From Gambelia wislizenii (Eukaryota; Chordata; Lepidosauria; Squamata; Crotaphytidae), in assembly GCA_030847615.1 (NCBI GenBank), contig JAUMIR010000004.1, positions 74,369,001 through 74,433,000 on the forward strand: 64,000 bases of DNA, given 5' to 3'. The notes below the pieces were generated by a model that saw only the letters and a program-made list of their open reading frames with translations, ran no database searches and was not told where the DNA came from. Position numbers and translations under genes: made by a program. Positions 1 to 11,332 of this stretch are shown here, piece by piece; the stretch's first letter is position 1, and every line of letters starts with the position of its first letter.

Positions 1-1038
1 CACTGCTGTGTATGCTGCAAGCACAGAGGCAGATGTGTAGAGGACATGGGTTCTGCCTCATTCTTTTTTTCCCTCCCAGGTGCATTCTCTCTCTATCCAT
101 AAACAGTCTCTCCTTTCACATTTCATATGACTCTCCTCTCCCTCATTTTCTCTCAAGGTCACCTTCCATGCCTGGGCTGGATTTTTATGTATTGATTACT
201 TTATCTCTAACAGACTGCTTCTCCGTGAGCTTCCAGGGTCATGCTAGCTTGTCATACTGCAGCTGTAACAGAAAACAGCATGCCCAGTCCAGGTGTCCCC
301 ACATTTCCCAGGCCAATGTCTTTTTTCCATCTTTGTTTATTGGAAAATGTGCCATATTGAAAGCTGTGAGGAACATCTTGAATTCCTAGGAGTGAAGCTA
401 GTCTTTATCCTGCATTATATGTCAGAACATGAATGGAGAATCTGGGTTATTGTTGCCATTTTTATAGAAAAGCATAAGGGAGGCATTTTCCCAGGTCAAG
501 GAAGCCATTCATTCATCATTTGAGTAAAAGAGCATGTATGTATGCACACATGTATTTACTAGCACAGGTATCCAAATTTATGAGGCTTAGAAACCATTTG
601 ATCACTCACCCCAGTACTTGTCATCTTTCCCTCTGCTCTTTCCTGTCTTCTCTGTCCCCATCTTTTTCTTGAGTCTTTCTCTCCCTCCATACTCCCTCTA
701 TCCAGTCTTCCTTTTTGCTCTTTCATTCCCCTTTACCAGGCATTAGGACCCTTTTTTCAACTGCTGGAAAAGTTTGTAGGAGCCCTACAAAGGGAAGCAT
801 GTGGAGCTGCCTAAAGACCCTCTGGAAAAAATGCCATTTAGTGCCTAGGGAAGGTTAGAGAAGTCTACCACTCGGTTACTGAAGATGGTACTGCAGGCTA
901 CAGGCAGATTTTAATTAACTGGAATTCTCTTTCCATCCTAGAATAACTGAACTTTTCAACACAACAGCACATCTTTGTGGCCAGTTTGTGCTTGGGGACG
1001 ACAGGTTGTGCTCTTGCAGCTAAAAGAAGAGAGAAGAT
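1..1038. other. Intergenic flank, nothing recognised
   Basis: I see no exon with homology or convincing splice sites here. The stretch is AT-rich to pyrimidine-rich, with CT-rich runs near 60-150 and 610-730. The short open frames at the start are compositionally ordinary and look like chance. By position this is distal 3' flank of OPTC, which is transcribed leftwards. Confidence 0.5.
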
Positions 1039-1185
1039 TTCATAGAATCATAGAGCTGGAAGAGACCACAAGGGCCACCTGATTCAACCCCCTGCTATGT
1101 AGGAATAAACAATCAAAGCATTCCTGACAGATGGCCATCCAGCCTCTGCTTAAAAAACTCCAAAGAAGGAGAGTCCACCACATAT
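1039..1185 (-). repeat. CR1-type LINE 3' fragment
   Basis: On the plus strand the block opens with the CATAGAATCATAGAG motif and continues through CAACCCCCTGC to ATCCAGCCTCTG. On the minus strand this encodes the worn C-terminal end of a CR1-type reverse transcriptase frame, including the motif FKQRLDGHLSGML. A second copy at 6652-6900 encodes the nearly identical FKQRLDSHLSGMI. Only the 3' end is present, which is usual for CR1 because most copies are 5' truncated. Confidence 0.8.
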
Positions 1186-1527
1186 TGGATTTCTAGCATA
1201 CTCACTTGTACTTGCTGGAGATTCAGGTGAATGCTGCCTTCTCCCTTCTGCCAGCTGTGAAACTTCAGTTGGCTGCTGCCTGGGCACTCCCCCACACTTT
1301 GCCATCCATGGGAGGGAGCAAACATCAGTGCTGTTGTTTGCACTGAGGGGTTGTTGCACAACGAGGTACTGAATACCTCATTGCACAAGAAATCACATGC
1401 CCTGACATAATGGAAGTTACACCAGCATACACTATGTCACCAACAGGGTTCCAGACAGACACATGGGCACACAATTTCTTTTATTATAATACAGTAGCTG
1501 AAGTGTGCCCTGATTCTGTATCTAGAG

Positions 1528-1663
1528 CAGTGGTTCCCAAACTTTGGCCCTCCAGCTGTTTTTGACTTCAGCTCCCAGAATTCCTGACAGTTGGTCAAGC
1601 TGACTGAGGCTTCTGGGAGATGAAGTCCGAAACACCTGGAAGACCTAAGTTTGGGAACTACTG
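1528..1663. mobile_element. hAT-type palindromic MITE with perfect 8-bp TSD
   Basis: The element starts CAGTGGTTCCCAAACTT and ends with the complementary TTGGGAACTACTG. Its two halves pair as an imperfect palindrome containing CTCCCAGAATTCC and TTCTGGGAG. The octamer ATCTAGAG stands directly on both sides, at 1520-1527 and 1664-1671. An exact 8-bp target duplication is the hAT-superfamily hallmark. No transposase is encoded, so the copy is non-autonomous. Confidence 0.88.
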
Positions 1664-2549
1664 ATCTAGAGCCACACTCAGTGGGACTGAATTATGCCTA
1701 GCAAGTATATATTCAATTCTTAAGATACAGTCAATAGATCACAATGTACATATGTGAGTTTTTATTGTGAAGATTTCCAGTTCTTACCATGGCCTTCTCT
1801 CTCATCTCTCCCCCCCTCCGCTCGCCCAGGTGTGCCTCTTGGATAAGTGTTGAAGCCCAAATGTCTTGGCCTCATCCATCCATCCCTTTCTGAGATTCTA
1901 TTGCTCTCTTGAGTCTCTTTACCCGAGCTCTGTCCAGTTTAATTTGAACTCTCTCAAATGAGTCAGCTTCCCCCACTTCCCCTGGGAAAGGCTGTTCTAT
2001 AGACTAATAGCTTTCATGGCAAGTCAGCAAATGGTTGCTGAAGCCTTCGTTTTCTGAGGCCAGTCCCTTTGCTTCTCATCATGTGCTACTTGTTTGTTCC
2101 TGGATGCTTTCCCTTGCATACCCAAGCATCTATCTGTGCCAAGTCAGCTGAACCACACACTCCCCAGAAAGTAGGCCAGCCTCTGGAGTTTCAGTTCTTC
2201 TAATCCTTCTTCATACATAGAGCCCTTGGCTCTAATGGCCCTCTCTGCAAAGTGCTGAGCATCCTTGGGTTTCTATACATTACTGGTTTCCTCTGTGATG
2301 TGCCCTTGAAATTGAACTGCAGTGATGCATGGCTGCCACTGTAATCAAGCCTCTGAAACATGCTATATAATATGGCAGCCATGAGAGCATATCTTCCACT
2401 GCAACTTTAGTGCTGCTCAGAGCAATCTGTTGGGAGTTCAGAAAAGTTACCCTTTGGTACTACAGCCCCAGCCAGCATGGCTAGAATTTTCTGCTAGAGA
2501 GCTATAGTCCATTGTCCTGAATGACAGTTCCGAAAGCACTATAAGGAGA

Positions 2550-2764
2550 TTTTCAAACTACGCTGTTATAGTGTTACTATTCCACTTTAACTGCTCTGGC
2601 TTCCTCCTGTGGAATTCTGGAGTTTGTAGTTTAGCGAGGCCTAAGAGCCCTCTGACTGAGTGTTGTAAATGCCCCCCCCCTAAACTGCAAATCCCAGGAT
2701 TCCACAGGAGGCAGCCATAGCAAATAGAGTGGAATAGTAACACTATAACAGTGTAGTGTGAAAA
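2550..2764. mobile_element. Palindromic MITE, family A
   Basis: The left half reads CTACGCTGTTATAGTG and the right half ends CACTATAACAGTGTAG. The centre carries CTCCTGTGGAATTCTGGAG opposed to ATCCCAGGATTCCACAGGAG. The same plan recurs at 10376-10580, 18572-18786, 26662-26881 and 57508-57706, so this is a dispersed non-autonomous family. Superfamily is inferred to be hAT-like from layout, with no clear 8-bp duplication here. Confidence 0.75.
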
Positions 2765-2776
2765 TCTTGTAAGTAC

Positions 2777-2945
2777 CTGTCTGCACTACAAAATTAAACT
2801 GATTTAATTCTCCGCTCCTCTCTTCTTGAGGTACCTGGTGCCTTCAAAGTATCTCACCAGACTACATGCCCCAGGATCCCTTCAGATGGAGCCATGGCAG
2901 TGTAAGTGGGTATGAAACTGATATAATTGTGTAGTGCAAACAGAT
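2777..2945. mobile_element. Palindromic MITE, shorter related family
   Basis: The left end CTGCACTACAAAATTAAACTG pairs with the right end TATAATTGTGTAGTGCA. The interior has the opposing blocks CATGCCCCAGGATCC and ATGGAGCCATGGCAG. It lies a few bases from the family A copy at 2550-2764. Parts of the same family recur at 59604-59910. Confidence 0.65.
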
Positions 2946-5687
2946 CTCTAGCTGTCACTGAAGCCACAAAGCTACATCTAGTAGGATGACCAGCTGGTCT
3001 AATTGGCTGAGGATAGTTCTCTATTTGTTTGAAGGTTTTCCTCAGACAGGAGAATAAAGGCCAATGAACTGGGACAGGAGGGTCCTTGAAGTGTCCGTCC
3101 TATTCAGTAAACTGCCTTTTGTATTATGGCCCTGCATAACAACAACAAATAGCTTGAGGGGCAAATAGAAAAATGGACATAATAGTGGCCTTAATAGCCT
3201 GTGTCCAGAGCTCAGGAAAATTCATTTTTTGGATTACAACTACAACAATTTTCCATCTGGAATGGCCAGTAGCCATGCTGGCTTGAGAATTCTGTGATTT
3301 GTAATCCAAAAAAGAACATTTTCCCATTTTGGGCCCCCGCTTGTAATGATGAAACCAACCACCACTCTACTAATTGATTGGCAGGCTGTATGCCTGTCTG
3401 GCCAAGGCAGCAACACTGAAAGGAGCTCTAGGCAAATGGAGAGAAAATTGTCTAATTAAGATGGTGGTGCCATTTCAGCTGCATTGGCCTAGTGCTCCAT
3501 TCAGTGGTGCTACAGAACAACAGTGAGTTCAGGCATGTCAGAAACAATAGCAATAATAATAATAAAAAAATCCCTGCCACAAAGACCTTAAAGTACTTCA
3601 TGAATAAAAATCATAGTGGGCTATTCTGTCTATGGAAATACAAGCCACTTTTCCCTGGTGGGAATCATTTGACTTACTATCCACCCCAAATAATTTTCTG
3701 CCAGTGCAAGAAATGGCACCCACCCAAGGTGTATAGCACTTAGTACTAACCAAGTTAGTACTACTGGTATCAGAGGCAGAAAATCCCACAAGCATCTCTA
3801 CCCACCTCTAACAATAAAAAAGCAAAAATAACAGGATAAGCATTTGATGTTATCTCATGACAACGCAAAATTTGCTGCCTTAGACAGTCCACCTCAATCT
3901 ACCTAATAGTAGGACTGACCCTTTGTCTACAGCAGAGCAGAGGTTTGCTTCATCTCATGTCTTAATGCTCAGTCTATCTAACCACCTTTACCCCATTAAA
4001 TACTATTTGACCCATGAGACAGGGAAAAGACATTGTTCAGAAATCCTTCTTTGCCCCAGGTTTCTTTTGGCTCCAGTTCTCTCCTCCCCTGTTTTGTCAG
4101 TCCTGTGGCACAAGCTCCATTCAAACTGTGGGTTTCCCAGCAACGAGCAAGCAGGATATCGAGGATGCTGTTAACTCAAGGGCACGGGCTCACGAATCTC
4201 ATTGATTTAGATAATCAGTATTAAATGTTAAAACAGCAGCAGAAGGGAGATAAAACTCTAACAGCAGAGATTAAGAAAGCCAGTTATGCAGAAGTGGAAG
4301 AGTATTTTCATAACATTCTTTTGCTCCACCTCGTGGCTCAAGGAAGGAAAGCAAATCTTGATTCTCTCAAGGAACTCATCAATTCAAGGGGTTGTTTTAT
4401 TTTATTTTATTTTGGTACCAGGATGCAATTATTTTCATTTCTTTATAGAGCCTCAATACTGAGGGGGGAGGGGGAAAATCCCATCATTCTATTTAATAAA
4501 TGAAGACATATGCTATTCAAATAATATGCTTTTAACATTGTTTATCTGGAACTTTAAAATAGGGAAAAGCTTGAGTGGATTTGCTGCTGCTATGTGTTTC
4601 TTTCATAGGAATAAAAACCAAGGATTTAAGGCATGATCTGACCCAGGAAATCCGTACCCATTACCAAAGGAATAACAGTTCTTCCATAATCCCCACCTTA
4701 ATGTTTCTCCCCAGCCTAGCCTTTAACTCTCCTTTCTCTACAGCCAGAACAATGGGGCAGTTAAATGGAAGTTTCAGTAAGGAGATTTGGTTGTTGTAGA
4801 TTAGGAACCCACTCAAAGTGGATTTATGTAGTCGCTGTTGCCCCCACATTCTTGGGGGGGACATGGTAGTTCAAGGTCATATAGGAAATGGCTGCGTTAC
4901 TGGTCTAGGCCATCCAGCTGCTTGTGCTTCTTGTCTACTACTCAGCAGTGGTGTGTGTGTGTGTGTGTGTTTGCAGGAGTCTCCTGACTGGATCTGGATT
5001 TTCAGAGACAGGTAAGGGTTGTTGAGCAGAATCCCTCCAGCAGGGGGGAAAAACAGCAGAAAATGCTCTCCCTTTCCCTTTCCTCCATGGCTTCCTGGAG
5101 GCTACAGTGTTCAAGCAAAGGAGCTATATTTTCTTCTGCATAATTTCCATCTCACTGAATTCAGCAGAAGGTTGGAGTTGATACAGATTTGGGCTTGTTG
5201 TTTCCTTAGGCACCGGTCTAACCAAAATACATTAATTTTTAAAGAAGTATTTACAACAAAGAAAAATAAAGATCTGATTGCATGTCATCTTGGACTTCAG
5301 TTTTCAATGAGAGACTAATTCTTCACAAATCTATCAGGACTGTTCTTAAAGTAGCTTCGGCAGGAGAAGAATTAGGTCAACTTGGTTATTAATGCCCAGA
5401 ACCTGGACAAATTACTTTTTGGACTACATCTCCCAGGTTTAAATCCAATGATTAGTCCCAACTACAGTTGACCCTCAAAGGGAGCTTGGTAAGTGAACAC
5501 TTGTGTATATTTGATTGATTGGGTGAGTTAGTCTAGTTGGGACTAGCAACTGGATTTAGGTCTCAGAACTCCCCATCCACCAAAGTCCAAAAACTTTCCC
5601 TAGCTCTGTTAATGCTACATGCTTATCTTAAACAGTCACACACAAATATATGTGTGTGACCCAGCTTGTGGGGGGCAATTAGCTAAC
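2946..5687. other. Intergenic flank, no gene recognised
   Basis: No exon-like homology is visible. The stretch holds a TTTTA-rich run near 4395-4412 and a short GT microsatellite near 4950-4971. The small open frames near 3923-4503 do not resemble any protein I know. Confidence 0.45.
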
Positions 5688-5689
5688 AC

Positions 5690-5811
5690 ACATTGGAAAT
5701 TGTTTAATGCAGTGTAGATGTGTAAATAGCTGTTGCATAAAAAACAATTTGTAAGCCACTCTGATAGCCTTGTGGCTGAAGAGCGGAGTATAAATAAATA
5801 AATAAATAAAT
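5690..5811 (+). repeat. LINE/SINE 3' end with AAAT tail, copy 1
   Basis: The segment begins AGCTAACACACATTGGAAA, passes through GTAAGCC..CTCTGATAGCC and ends GTATAAATAAATAAATAAA. An almost identical segment with the same left border lies at 51318-51450. A tail of short AAAT units after TATAAATAAA is typical of CR1/L2-group 3' ends and of SINEs that borrow them. The parent family is not determined. Confidence 0.7.
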
Positions 5812-6651
5812 GTGTACACGCACACTCATACACACACTGGTGGACATCCTGCATCTATGTGGTAACACAGTTGCACTTGGCTGTGGTTTCCACCCATGTG
5901 GAGGGTAGCTTCCTAGTGTGGATCATGCCCCCGTGGTGATTTAAGAGCTGGAGCAGAGCATGGGGCATTTAAGCAGCATTTGGCTGCACATCTGCTGCCC
6001 AGACAAAACAGTAACTGTTGCCTTCCCAGATCTCTGGCTGCTGTTTCTTCCTGGCCGTAGTTGGATATTGCCCAGATATCCTGTAGTCTCCCCTGGATGT
6101 TAAATGGGCGCCCCAACTTTTCTCCAGCCATTAAATGGCCAAGGGAGTATATGCCTACTCAATGAAGTAAACTTGGGGCAAGGGTACCAGACATTCCCTA
6201 TGCAAAATTCTTAAAAAGATATACACATTCATGACTTTTTAAGAAAAGGAAATTTAAAGAATTACTTTTTTAAAAAGTGCTTATAATAATGGTTCCTAAT
6301 TTTGGTCAGCAAAAAGGTTCAGAACTGTAATGGTAACTAATTACTTGTTAAAAGTATCTTTCCTAGTACCAGTTTTTTGTGAGGGCTTGGAAAAGCTTGA
6401 GCTGCCCCTACATGAGAAACCTTGATGTGCACTGTTATTATTGCACAACAGAATTAGTAGGCTGGAATAAAGAGGGCAAAAGATCACGGGACCCAGAGAG
6501 GGCATCTACAAGGCCATTATGAAAAGGGTTAGAAAAAGCAGCATTAGCTGATATGTGGCTTGTGGTATCGTAGAGTGAGGTACACAAACATCTGGATGTG
6601 GAAACTGCAGTGATGTGAAGCTGCAGTGAACCATTGTTGTGTAGAATGAAA
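5812..6651. other. OPTC downstream flank, no feature recognised
   Basis: No gene, RNA or clear repeat is identified. A CA-rich run stands near 5815-5840. The OPTC transcript may end in or just before this stretch, since a minus-strand ATTAAA at 6945-6950 is the first poly(A)-signal variant I noticed below the OPTC stop codon. Confidence 0.4.
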
Positions 6652-6900
6652 TAGAATCATAGAGTTGGAAGAGACCTCAAGGGCCATCCAGTCCAACCCC
6701 CTGCCATGCAGCAATACATAATCAAATCATTCCTGACAGATGGCTATCCAGCCTCTGTTTAAAAACCTCCAAATAAGGAGACTCCACCACACTATGAGGC
6801 AGTGCATTCCACTGCTGAACAGCTCTAGTAAGGATAGATCTATTGCTAGGAACCTTTACTGGTTTGTAGCAAGTATCTTGATGGTCATGTATTAGGATAA
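6652..6900 (-). repeat. CR1-type LINE 3' fragment
   Basis: The plus strand begins AGAATCATAGAGTTGGAAGAG and proceeds through GTCCAACCCCCTGCCATGCA. The minus strand encodes a C-terminal CR1 reverse-transcriptase tail with AVQQWNALPHS and FKQRLDSHLSGM. It sits just beyond the likely OPTC 3' end, so it is downstream flank or terminal 3' UTR. Confidence 0.85.
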
Positions 6901-7184
6901 AAAAAAAAAGATGCATAGAGTGAATGCTTCAATCTGACATGATGTTTAATTAGCACTACTTTTACATTTGTCAGTTCTCCTCTCCAAGAAGGACTGATGA
7001 AGTTTATGAAGCCTAGTCCTAGATACTCCTACATATGTAAAGTTGGGAAAGGGAGGAAAGAGAGAGAGGCCAAAAGATCAGTTCAACAGCATCAACATCT
7101 ACTTGGCAGGGAAATGAATGTCAATGCCTCTTTCCCTGACTTTGATTGCAATCATCCCCCTAGGCTTCCTGCACTGGCTTTACT

Positions 7185-7355
7185 TTAGTAGAAGCGGCCT
7201 GTGGGCAGGCGAGGCAGACAGAAATAAGCATTGGGAAAGAGGCTCAGGTTGATAGAGTTGCCGTCCAAGCGGATGTCCTCCAGGGCCCTGCGGATGTGGC
7301 TTTGGTCTCTGCTGTCACAGAATGTGTCTCCATGAAGGGTCTGGATATTATTGTT
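7185..7355 (-). CDS. OPTC: OPTC exon 7, C-terminal coding part
   Basis: The acceptor is CTGCCTAG just above 7355 and the TAA stop is at 7187-7185. The 57 codons (56 residues, about 284-339, plus stop) include the first C-terminal cysteine in GDTFCDSRDQ, the conserved core ALEDIRLDGN, the sequon in SINLSLF and the second cysteine in NAYFCLPRLP, ending GRFY. The two cysteines form the C-terminal capping disulfide in this family. The exon continues into 3' UTR below 7185. The first minus-strand poly(A)-like hexamer I see is ATTAAA at 6950-6945, which would give a 3' UTR of about 0.25 kb; this end is a guess. Confidence 0.97.
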   Translation of the reverse strand, partial: NNNIQTLHGDTFCDSRDQSHIRRALEDIRLDGNSINLSLFPNAYFCLPRLPTGRFY

Positions 7356-10300
7356 CTAGGCAGGGAAAGAAAAGAGGAGAAGACAATCTCAAAGGGTCAA
7401 AGCAGGCATGACAGTTCTCAGATCTATGCATTCAACGCTGAACCTGCCACAAGTATGTACAAACCAATGGGTGGAGGTGACTGAATGACCCAAGGGAACT
7501 GGATATTAGGATTGTAGAAGCTGCTCCTACCTGGACCCTCTTTCCTCAAAAGGACTCATTTCCTCTCTTGGTGATGAAGCATTTGGGGTTGGGAGCGGGG
7601 CTTATGGTGAGGATCAGGCAAAGTGCTCCCAGTGAGCCACATGCAGCACCAAGCCTGGGGCAGGGGGCTCAGTGGTTTTTTCAATTCTTGATGCACTCTC
7701 CAGGCAGATTTTTAATGTGTAAAATTACCACACACACATTACTGGATGTCTCCAGTTGTTTTTTTGTTTTTTGTTTTTTTTTGCATTGGGAATGCAAGGC
7801 TTTGCAGGAAATTCCTTGGGCCTCAAATTCCTGCAGGTCTAATTAAATGCAGCTCAGAGGCAGCTGGTGGCTCTGTTGCTTCAGGGAGGTGAATCCACAT
7901 TGGGCTTCCCAGGAGCATTTTATGGGAGATATCCAAGGTACTGAACGTATTCCCCAAATAGGTTCAGCACCTTGGATAGCTTTTTTGCAATGCTCCCATA
8001 AAACCTATAGTAGCTCCCGAAAGACTCAGCATGGATTCACCACCTGCCCTGAACCAACTAAACCACTTCTGATGCAACCCAGTCTTTTACACTGCAAGAA
8101 GTGGGAAATACTCCCCATTTGTAACTCAGTCCCCATCAGCAGAGTCAGCTTGTATCAAGACCAGGCTCTACCCAAGTGACTTTTTTTGGATTACAATTCC
8201 CCACATCAAATAGTCATGCTGGCTAGGGAATTCTGGGAGTTGCAATCGAAATAAGTAATTTTGCTAAGCTCTAGTCTGAGGCCTCGTCTATATGAGGCAA
8301 AATTTTAAAAAAGTGGATTGCTCCACAGTAATGGCAATTCTCAGCAGCTGCTTTTTGTCTAAATAGCTTTTGGGGCAGATTGCAGGCATGTGAAGGCATC
8401 TGCATTTGCTGTGCAAATGGACATGCCTGAGAATCAAGATGGAGGCCGCATTTTTACTTACCAATTTGCTGCCACTGAACAGTATTAAAAAAAAACACCT
8501 ATACCCAAGGTGCAATAGAGCAATATTTTGCCTTAACAGAAACAAACAAACAAACAAAACCCAGACCCCACCTCCATTTTATCACTCACTAGCTAAGGTG
8601 AAACTCCAACATAGTGGTTCTGGGTGCTTGCCTTGTTAGCAAGTTCTGCTCCTGCACTCATCTGGTCAATCAGCTTTCAGCTTCTGCTCATATGGGAAAG
8701 CAAATCAATTCACATTGCTTGTCCCAATGAGCAGGAATGCGCATTTCCCCCACCGTTTTGGAAAAACTCCAGGAAAAGCCTCAAAGGCTTTTCCTGCAGA
8801 GTATATGGCATTTTTAGCCCCCCTCCTTCCAAATATGGTGAAACAATGCGGGCTCCCATTTAGACACATTGTTCTCTTCGCATTCCGTGAGGAGTATTTT
8901 TGCCATTTAGACAATGCCTAAGCCTGGTGGCAGATAGAAGGAACCTTGCACACACAGGAGAAGAAATGAAAAGGAGCAAATCCCAACTAAGTGCAAATAT
9001 AGCAACTGACATCATGTCCACCATTACACATCAGCCTGTCTAACAGCTCCATTCCTTTCCTTTAATAATACTCCCCCCACCAAATGGCTGAAAAGGGCTG
9101 ATTCTTTTTTAAAAATCCATCTTTTGGCTATGGGCAAACCATTTCTGTCTTTTAAGGGTCACTGTCACCATCTCACTCACCTGTAGATGCAAAGACCTCA
9201 GTCCCTCAGGCAGGGGCACTGGAATATAGTCCAATTTGTTATCAGACAGATGAAGGAACTGCAGCTTTTTCAGATCCTGAAAAGAGGAAGAAAAACAAAC
9301 AGCACTTTGCTCCCTTTCACTTCCAAATCAGGCTTCCTTAAATCTTTAATGCAACCATTAATGTTTCAAAGGAATTCAGCTTGATTTTGCTTAGCATAAT
9401 GAAATCTAGTCAAAACAGGTACTACAAGAGAAGCTGCTGGGTTGGGGTGGGAGTGTTTATCATCACCAGTGGGCAGTTTCATTCCCAGTTAATTTCAGAT
9501 GGCTAATTTCATCTTTAATGGTTAATTTTCCTATAGAAAAGGGAAAACAAAGAAAGAGCAAACAATGCTTGCCTAGAAATGATGGCTATCACACAAATGA
9601 AGCTGTGGGCTGTAGTGAATCAACAGCATGGCATGTAAAGTATCCATAGCAGCCAGAGCAGTTAGGCTTGTAAAGGGATCCACTGAACAACAATGGCACT
9701 ATCTTTAGAACCCAGATCCTAGAATCATAGAACCATAGAATCATAGAGTTGGAGGAAACCACAAGGGCAATGCAGTCCAACACCCTGCTGTGCGGGAATA
9801 CTCAATCAAAACACTCCCGACAGAAGATCATAGGAGTGCTTCCTACATACTGTTTCTCCCTACATGGAATGCTTGACAATGGTGTTAGAAATGCCCAGCT
9901 GACATGGAACATTGTATTTATGCATTAATTAATTATCATGGAATCACAGAGTTAGGGCCATCTAGTCCAATCCCCTGCCATGCAGGAATACATTTTCCTC
10001 CAATGATCCCACAGGTTTTCTTTCCTCCTTACTCATTAAAACCTTACAATGTGAATTAGGCTGACATAGGAGATTTTCAGACGTGATTTTTGGCAGGATA
10101 TATAGCAAAACAGCTCCGTTGCTGCCGTGTGGCAGGGGAGCTGTTTCAGATGATGTCGCCCCTCTGGCGAAACCCTCCGTGTCACTTCCATGACAGAATG
10201 GAGGAAACCGTGTCGTATTTCACTCACGGGCAACAATCGTAAATGAAATACAATGCGGTTTCCTCCATTCTGTCACGGAAGTGACACGGAGGGTTTCGCC

Positions 10301-11297
10301 AGAGGGACGGCATCGTCCGAAACAGCTCCCCTGCCACACAGTAACACTTGGATTTCCTGAGTCCCAGTCTTAGAGCCCTTTCATACTACACGATTATAGC
10401 ACTATCATTCCACCTTAATTGCTGTGGCTCCATCCTAGGGAATCCTGGGATAAGTGGTTTGGTGGGGCACTAGAGCTCTCTGGCCAAGAATTTTAAATAC
10501 CCCTCTCTAAACTGCAAATCTCAGGATTCTACAGGATGCTGCCATGGACTGGAATTATAACACTATAACTATGTTGTGTATATAATTGATGAATGCCAGG
10601 TCAGTCAATGGGAAAACAGCTGTCATTCATAACTTGATCTTGGGTACATGTGTTGACCTGGTGTATATCACAGATATCTGACTGGATGAGCCTGGAGGGT
10701 GGGGGAGGGGAGGGTTTAATCTCTCTCAGCTTTGTCCACCAGGGTTCTCTGTGCAGCAGCAGGCAAGGCCTGGGGAGGAGGAAAGTGAGGTTGCAGTGGT
10801 CTATGAAGATTCCACCCCCCTGCCCTATCCCACAGTTCTCTGGGTTTGAATGTGTCTAACTGAAGCTGGGTGACTGGGACAGATTAGACATGACTGGGAG
10901 GAATCTGCTTCAGCCACAAATATCTAGGCTGTCTGCAACCTCCCAGAGGGCCTTTTCAGTAATTGCCCCCAAATTGTGGAATGGCCTGCCGAATGAGATC
11001 CGTCAGCTGACGAGCTTGAGTAGCTTTAAAAAAGCACTAAAGATGGATCTCTTTCAGCAGGCCTTTCCTGATTAGATCCCGGCCTCAGGAACTCAGTCTC
11101 CTGGCTTTTTAAAAATTATGTATATATTTGTTTTTAATGTGTTTTTTAGTTAGAAGGTTTTAATCTTATTGTGTTTAATGTCTTTTTATGGGGGAGGGTG
11201 GGGGTGGGTGGTGTTTTTAGTCATTATTATAATGTTTTAATTGTTGGAAGCCGCCCCGATTGTTTTTAGCAGAGGGGCGGGGTATAAATAAATTTTA

Positions 11298-11332
<35 letters not shown>

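Noticed and set aside
3923..4503. Cluster of overlapping short plus-strand frames
   Set aside because: No homology, no splice sites that join into a longer frame, and ordinary composition.
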